From Dichotomicrobium sp964466965 (GTDB lineage: Bacteria > Pseudomonadota > Alphaproteobacteria > Rhizobiales > Rhodomicrobiaceae), in assembly GCA_964466965.1 (NCBI GenBank), contig CAYXPZ010000048.1, positions 1-18,795 of the forward strand: 18,795 nucleotides of DNA. Reading direction: 5' to 3'. Under the pieces are notes generated by a model. It was not told the origin of the DNA and searched no databases. It saw only the letters and a list, made by a program, of their open reading frames with translations. Below, piece after piece: positions 16,153 to 18,795 of the stretch; position 1 is the first letter of the stretch, and every line of letters begins with the position of its first letter. The position numbers and the translations under genes were made by a program.

Positions 16153-16470
16153 CGCGCGCCGCCGCCCATAAAGTTGGAACGTGCAGCTGACAGCCAGGCC
16201 TTTGCGTCCGTGACCCAACTCGCTGCATCGCCGAATCATGCCGAGTCTACCGCCATCGCACGGCCCTGCCCAACGTATGGTTGTATCATCCACGGCTGCG
16301 TTCCGCTTTCAACGCCGGCGCAACATCTTCGCTAAGACAGCTCGCCAATTCCGGTGACAACGCCGCGCACATTGGCTATAGCTGAGCTTGACATGGCCGC
16401 CTCAGCCGCGGACCACCAGACACGCTCCAAACACCATCAGATTAGCGTAACCGTCCCGGGGGATAACAAG
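16153..16470. other. 318-nt divergent intergenic region between divL and the bactofilin gene
   Basis: This is the longest stretch without a gene. It holds two GANTC sites 10 bp apart (GAATC 16233-16237, GAGTC 16243-16247), with two more just inside the flanking genes (GACTC 16144-16148, GAGTC 16479-16483). It also holds a perfect TTGACA at 16388-16393 on the plus strand that lacks a recognisable -10 at 16-18 nt, and the TTGAAA/TGATAC pair on the minus strand. No TTAA-N7-TTAA CtrA box, terminator or RNA gene was seen. Part of it (to 16293) would be coding if divL starts further upstream. Confidence 0.5.
16283..16312 (-). promoter_or_regulatory. Possible divL promoter
   Basis: On the minus strand TTGAAA (16307-16312) is followed after 18 nt by TGATAC (16283-16288). 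If real, transcription would begin near 16275, which would rule out the upstream start codon at 16293 and leave a leader of about 120 nt before the ATG at 16152. The -10 is imperfect. Confidence 0.28.
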
Positions 16471-17118
16471 ATGAGCAAGAGTCGCGAAGCCATCATTCAG
16501 CAAGATACTGTCATCAAGGGTGAAATCACCAACTGCGACTATATTGAGATCTACGGCTATGTGGAAGGCGACCTCTCGGCGTCACGCGTCCTCGTTCAGG
16601 AGGGCGGCAAGATGTTCGGGACTTTGCGCGCGGGCGATGCCGAGGTGCAGGGGCTGCTACAGGGCGATGTGTTTGTTAATAAACTGATCAAGATCGGCAG
16701 CACGGGCAATGTCAACGGGGATGTTCAGTATGGCCAAATCGCTGTTGATCTGGGCGGCCTGCTCAGCGCGAAGCTCAGCAACGTGCCCCCGGAGATCACG
16801 GGTGATCTCGAACTGAGCGTAAAAAAGGGTAAAGCGGTGCGTATCACCCTGGTCGATCTCAATGCCGTCGACCCGGACGACAACGCTAAGGACCTGCAAT
16901 TCTCGGTCACCAACGCGCATGGAGGCTTTATCGCGCATTCCAAAGCTCCGACGACGCCGGTGGACACGTTTACGCAGGCTGACCTGGAAGCTGGGTCGAT
17001 CGCTTTTGTGCATGACGGCGCCGCAATGGACAAGGCGGGCTTCGATGTGCAGGTGCAGGACTCCAAGGGCGCCAAATCCGGCGACCCGAAATCCGTCAAC
17101 GTGCTGGTTCAGGGTTAA
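16471..17118 (+). CDS. Bactofilin with C-terminal CSPG/cadherin-like repeat
   Basis: A 215-residue protein of two parts. Residues about 11-103 are a bactofilin domain: DTVIKGEITNCDYIEIYGYV, EGDL, GKMFGTLRAGDAEVQGLLQG, GSTGNVNGDVQYGQIAVDLGG, the short repeats of a right-handed beta-helix that polymerises into cytoskeletal filaments without nucleotide. Residues about 112-213 match a single CSPG (cadherin-like) repeat: VRITLVDLNAVDPDD, LQFSVTNAHGGFI, VDTFTQADLEAGSIAFVHDG and FDVQVQDSKG. Such repeats usually sit in tandem on secreted adhesins, yet no signal peptide or membrane helix is present here. Start: ATG 16471 with GGGGGA 7 nt upstream; longer starts reach into non-conserved sequence. It is divergent from divL and 30 nt ahead of the DUF302 gene. 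The bactofilin call is firm; the role of the C-terminal domain is unknown. Confidence 0.88.
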   Translation: MSKSREAIIQQDTVIKGEITNCDYIEIYGYVEGDLSASRVLVQEGGKMFGTLRAGDAEVQGLLQGDVFVNKLIKIGSTGNVNGDVQYGQIAVDLGGLLSAKLSNVPPEITGDLELSVKKGKAVRITLVDLNAVDPDDNAKDLQFSVTNAHGGFIAHSKAPTTPVDTFTQADLEAGSIAFVHDGAAMDKAGFDVQVQDSKGAKSGDPKSVNVLVQG

Positions 17119-17148
17119 CCCGCCTAGGTTTGGTCAAGAGGCGAAACC

Positions 17149-17628
17149 ATGAGATGGATTGCCAGTGCCGCCATCGTGCTGATCGGTCTTACCGTGCCGG
17201 TCTTCGCGGGCTCGCTTGCCCCGCGCGAGGGCTGGGCCGTCCATAACACGCAGCAGAGCTATGCCGACCTTCTTGAGAACACGCGTGCCGCGATCAAGGC
17301 GGAGGGCATGTTCCTCGTCACCGAGGCCGGCCCGACGCAAGCCGCGGCGAACCGGGGTATCGATATTCCCGGCAACCGCGTGCTCGGCGTGTTTCGCAAC
17401 GACTTTGCGGTACGCGCGATCCGGCTGTCAGTGCCGGCAATGATTGAGGCGCCGATCCGGCTCTATGTCACGGAAGATGACGACGGTACGGCCACGCTAA
17501 GCTACAAGACGCCGACCCACGTGTTTGGGCCTTACATCGCCGAAGGTGGGTCGAAACTGGAAGCGCTTGCCGAGGAGCTGGATCAGGTGTTCGCCGCGAT
17601 CGCCGATCGGGCCATTGCCGGAGATTAG
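17149..17628 (+). CDS. Exported DUF302 protein
   Basis: A 159-residue protein with a clean signal peptide (MRWIASAAIVLIGLTVPVFA, cleavage likely after A20) and a DUF302 domain over most of the rest: SYADLLENTRAAIKAEGMFL, the mid-region GNRVLGVFRNDFAVRAI, PIRLYVTEDDDGTATLSY and a closing amphipathic helix ending in QVFAAIADRAI. DUF302 folds are small alpha/beta domains of unknown biochemical role, found periplasmic or attached to other domains. AAGAGG 7 nt before the ATG is a good ribosome binding site. The gene lies 30 nt after the bactofilin stop with no terminator between, so the two are probably co-transcribed. Function cannot be given. Confidence 0.82.
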   Translation: MRWIASAAIVLIGLTVPVFAGSLAPREGWAVHNTQQSYADLLENTRAAIKAEGMFLVTEAGPTQAAANRGIDIPGNRVLGVFRNDFAVRAIRLSVPAMIEAPIRLYVTEDDDGTATLSYKTPTHVFGPYIAEGGSKLEALAEELDQVFAAIADRAIAGD

Positions 17629-17652
17629 GCCTGCGTCGCTACGGGAACTCCG

Positions 17653-18438
17653 TCACACGTGTTTGCGCGCGCGGATATGCCCGGTCAGAAGCTGGCCCTG
17701 CTCGGCGAGCATCAGCCGGGTTTTCGCGTTCTTCACTGAGCGCTGGGCGCTCTCCTCGCCGAATTTTTCAACATAGGTCGGCCAGAGCGGCCCGGACAAG
17801 CGTTCGACTTCGTCGCGGCAAAACGCGATAAACCAGTCGCCCCTGTCCTCCGTCTCGATGCCGGTAAAGCCCGCCGCGGCGAGTTCCTCCGCCGTGCTGC
17901 GCAGCGAGGCCATCTCGTAGATTTCCTCGCCCGTCGTCGCCCATTCACGCATCTCCGGTGTGTAGGGCGCGTCCGCGCGGAACCAGTCGGATAGCAGCAG
18001 GTGGCGGCCAGGGCGGATCACGCGATGGAGTTCTGCAAGGACGGGCGCCTTGTCCGGGATGTCGACAATGGAGTCCTTGGAAAAGGCGAAGTCGAAGCTG
18101 TCGTCATCAAAGGGCAACGGGCCAGGTTCGACGGTCCGAAAACTCACGCGGTCGGACAACCCCATATCGGACGCGCGGCGCGCGGCAAGCTGAACGGCCG
18201 CGGCGTTGATATCGACGCCGACGATTCGTCCTGCGCCGTAATCCGACACCAACAGCGTGTCATAACCACCGATGCCGCAGCCGAGGTCGAGGCCGGTCTT
18301 ACCGGAGATATCAACCTGCCCGATGAGCCGCGCGAGTTCGTCCGCCCCGCCGGGCGAGAGCATCCCCTCGCCGTAGCGGAGTTGCAGATTGGTCATCAGA
18401 TCGTCGGAATAATAAAGCGCGTGGTCGGCGTCCGACAT
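17653..18438 (-). CDS. SAM-dependent methyltransferase, phosphoethanolamine N-methyltransferase-like
   Basis: A 261-residue class I methyltransferase. SAM-binding motif I is LDLGCGIGGYD (50-60), the acidic end of beta-2 is VGVDIN (73-78), and the block FDFAFSKDSIVDIPDK (115-130) together with the N-terminal YYSDDLMTNLQLRYGEG and LSPGG resembles phosphoethanolamine N-methyltransferases, in which the corresponding segment is FD-x-x-YSRD-x-I-x-H-I-x-DK. The family methylates phosphoethanolamine towards phosphocholine; the substrate here is inferred only from similarity, and a glycine/sarcosine-type or other small amine N-methyltransferase is an alternative. The start at ATG 18436-18438 was chosen because similarity begins there; the open frame extends upstream to 18618 but would overlap ahcY and looks like non-conserved sequence. 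It lies 106 nt downstream of ahcY on the same strand, so it may be co-transcribed with the enzyme that clears its SAH product. Confidence 0.8.
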   Translation of the reverse strand: MSDADHALYYSDDLMTNLQLRYGEGMLSPGGADELARLIGQVDISGKTGLDLGCGIGGYDTLLVSDYGAGRIVGVDINAAAVQLAARRASDMGLSDRVSFRTVEPGPLPFDDDSFDFAFSKDSIVDIPDKAPVLAELHRVIRPGRHLLLSDWFRADAPYTPEMREWATTGEEIYEMASLRSTAEELAAAGFTGIETEDRGDWFIAFCRDEVERLSGPLWPTYVEKFGEESAQRSVKNAKTRLMLAEQGQLLTGHIRARKHV

Positions 18439-18467
18439 GTCCACCCCGCTGCCTGCGTTTGACGTGG

Positions 18468-18491
18468 CTGGAGAGCGTTGCTCCCCTCCAG
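18468..18491 (-). other. Interrupted hairpin in the ahcY-methyltransferase gap
   Basis: Complementary CTGGAG(AGC) and (GCT)CTCCAG arms form a 9-bp stem broken by a 3-nt bulge with a 3-nt loop, 30 nt ahead of the methyltransferase start. No T-run follows on either strand, so it is not an ordinary terminator. It could modulate the transcript between the two genes or be chance. Confidence 0.25.
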
Positions 18492-18544
18492 ACACGCCTA
18501 ACATGCGGCAGGATGTCGCGTAAACGGCAGCGGAAGCGCGCGCC

Positions 18545-18795
18545 TCAGTAGCGGTAGGCGTCCGGCTTGTATGGGCCTTCCGGCGTGACGCCGATATAGT
18601 CGGCCTGATCCGGTTCAAGCTTGGTCAGTTTCACGCCCATCTTTTCCAGATGCAGCCGGGCGACCTTTTCGTCGAGATGCTTGGGCAGCACATAGACCTT
18701 GTTGTCGTACTCGTCGCCCTTGGTCCACAGCTCGATCTGCGCCAGCACCTGGTTGGTGAAGCTCGCCGACATCACAAAGCTTGGATGCCCGGTGG
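18545..18795 (-). CDS. ahcY: S-adenosylhomocysteine hydrolase, C-terminal end
   Basis: The last 83 residues of a gene cut by the right window edge; the frame is open from the edge (TGHPSFVMSASFTNQVLAQIELW) to TGA at 18545-18547. The GHPSFVMS-x-SF-x-NQV-x-AQ motif, the HLDEKVARLHLEKMGVKLTKL helix and the terminal PYKPDAYRY are signature elements of AhcY; the C-terminal Lys-x-x-x-Tyr-Arg-Tyr tail reaches into the neighbouring subunit's NAD site. The enzyme hydrolyses SAH to adenosine and homocysteine reversibly, clearing the product inhibitor of methyltransferases. The catalytic N-terminal parts lie outside the window. Confidence 0.97.
   Translation of the reverse strand, partial: TGHPSFVMSASFTNQVLAQIELWTKGDEYDNKVYVLPKHLDEKVARLHLEKMGVKLTKLEPDQADYIGVTPEGPYKPDAYRY

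Noticed and set aside
16388..16393. Perfect TTGACA upstream of the bactofilin gene as a full promoter
   Set aside because: The positions 16-18 nt downstream are GC-rich with no -10-like hexamer, so it is noted in the intergenic entry but not called as a promoter.
18439..18544. SAH riboswitch associated with ahcY
   Set aside because: Known SAH riboswitches lie upstream of ahcY, and this spacer is downstream of it and lacks the conserved core as I know it.
1..18795. Mobile elements, tRNA or rRNA genes, CRISPR repeats, toxin-antitoxin or defence genes
   Set aside because: I looked for transposase, integrase and phage-type products, direct repeat arrays and tRNA-like cloverleafs and saw none; composition appears even across the window.

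Overview
The window is high-GC, gene-dense DNA from an alphaproteobacterium, most likely a member of the Hyphomicrobiales (Rhizobiales). This rests on an alphaproteobacterial-type AddAB, a DivL-type cell-cycle pseudokinase carrying Tyr at the phospho-acceptor position, a fused TsaE-AmgK protein, and the order ahcY ... divL - tsaE/amgK - murU - addB - addA - trxA, which I recall from that group. No mobile element, phage gene, CRISPR array, rRNA or tRNA was recognised. The genus cannot be named from sequence alone.

Layout. (1) 1-1957, plus strand: the C-terminal half of a ligase-associated Lhr-type DEXH helicase, overlapping the metallophosphoesterase pdeM; this is the end of a DNA-repair operon whose ligase and exonuclease members would lie upstream. 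(2) 2077-3331: an acetoacetate decarboxylase (plus) convergent with a MOSC-domain protein (minus). (3) 3442-4275: an orphan CpaA/TadV-like prepilin peptidase (plus) convergent with a small membrane SHOCT protein (minus). (4) 4355-16152, minus strand: a long run read from right to left, divL, tsaE-amgK, murU, addB, addA and trxA, closed by a clear intrinsic terminator. addB and addA overlap by four bases (ATGA), murU and addB are 5 nt apart, and amgK and murU are 17 nt apart. (5) 16471-17628, plus strand, divergent from divL: a bactofilin carrying an unexpected C-terminal CSPG/cadherin-like repeat, followed 30 nt later by an exported DUF302 protein. (6) 17653-18795, minus strand: a phosphoethanolamine-methyltransferase-like SAM enzyme downstream of the C-terminal end of S-adenosylhomocysteine hydrolase (ahcY).

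How the genes fit together. The large minus-strand block joins cell-cycle signalling (DivL), tRNA t6A synthesis (TsaE), peptidoglycan recycling (AmgK and MurU, MurNAc to UDP-MurNAc), double-strand-break repair (AddAB) and redox housekeeping (TrxA). AhcY next to a methyltransferase makes sense because AhcY removes the inhibitory product SAH. The divergent region between divL and the bactofilin holds a local cluster of GANTC (CcrM) sites, which fits cell-cycle control of one or both sides.

The strongest candidate for something new is the bactofilin-CSPG fusion and its DUF302 neighbour. Most of the rest is recognisable alphaproteobacterial core content.
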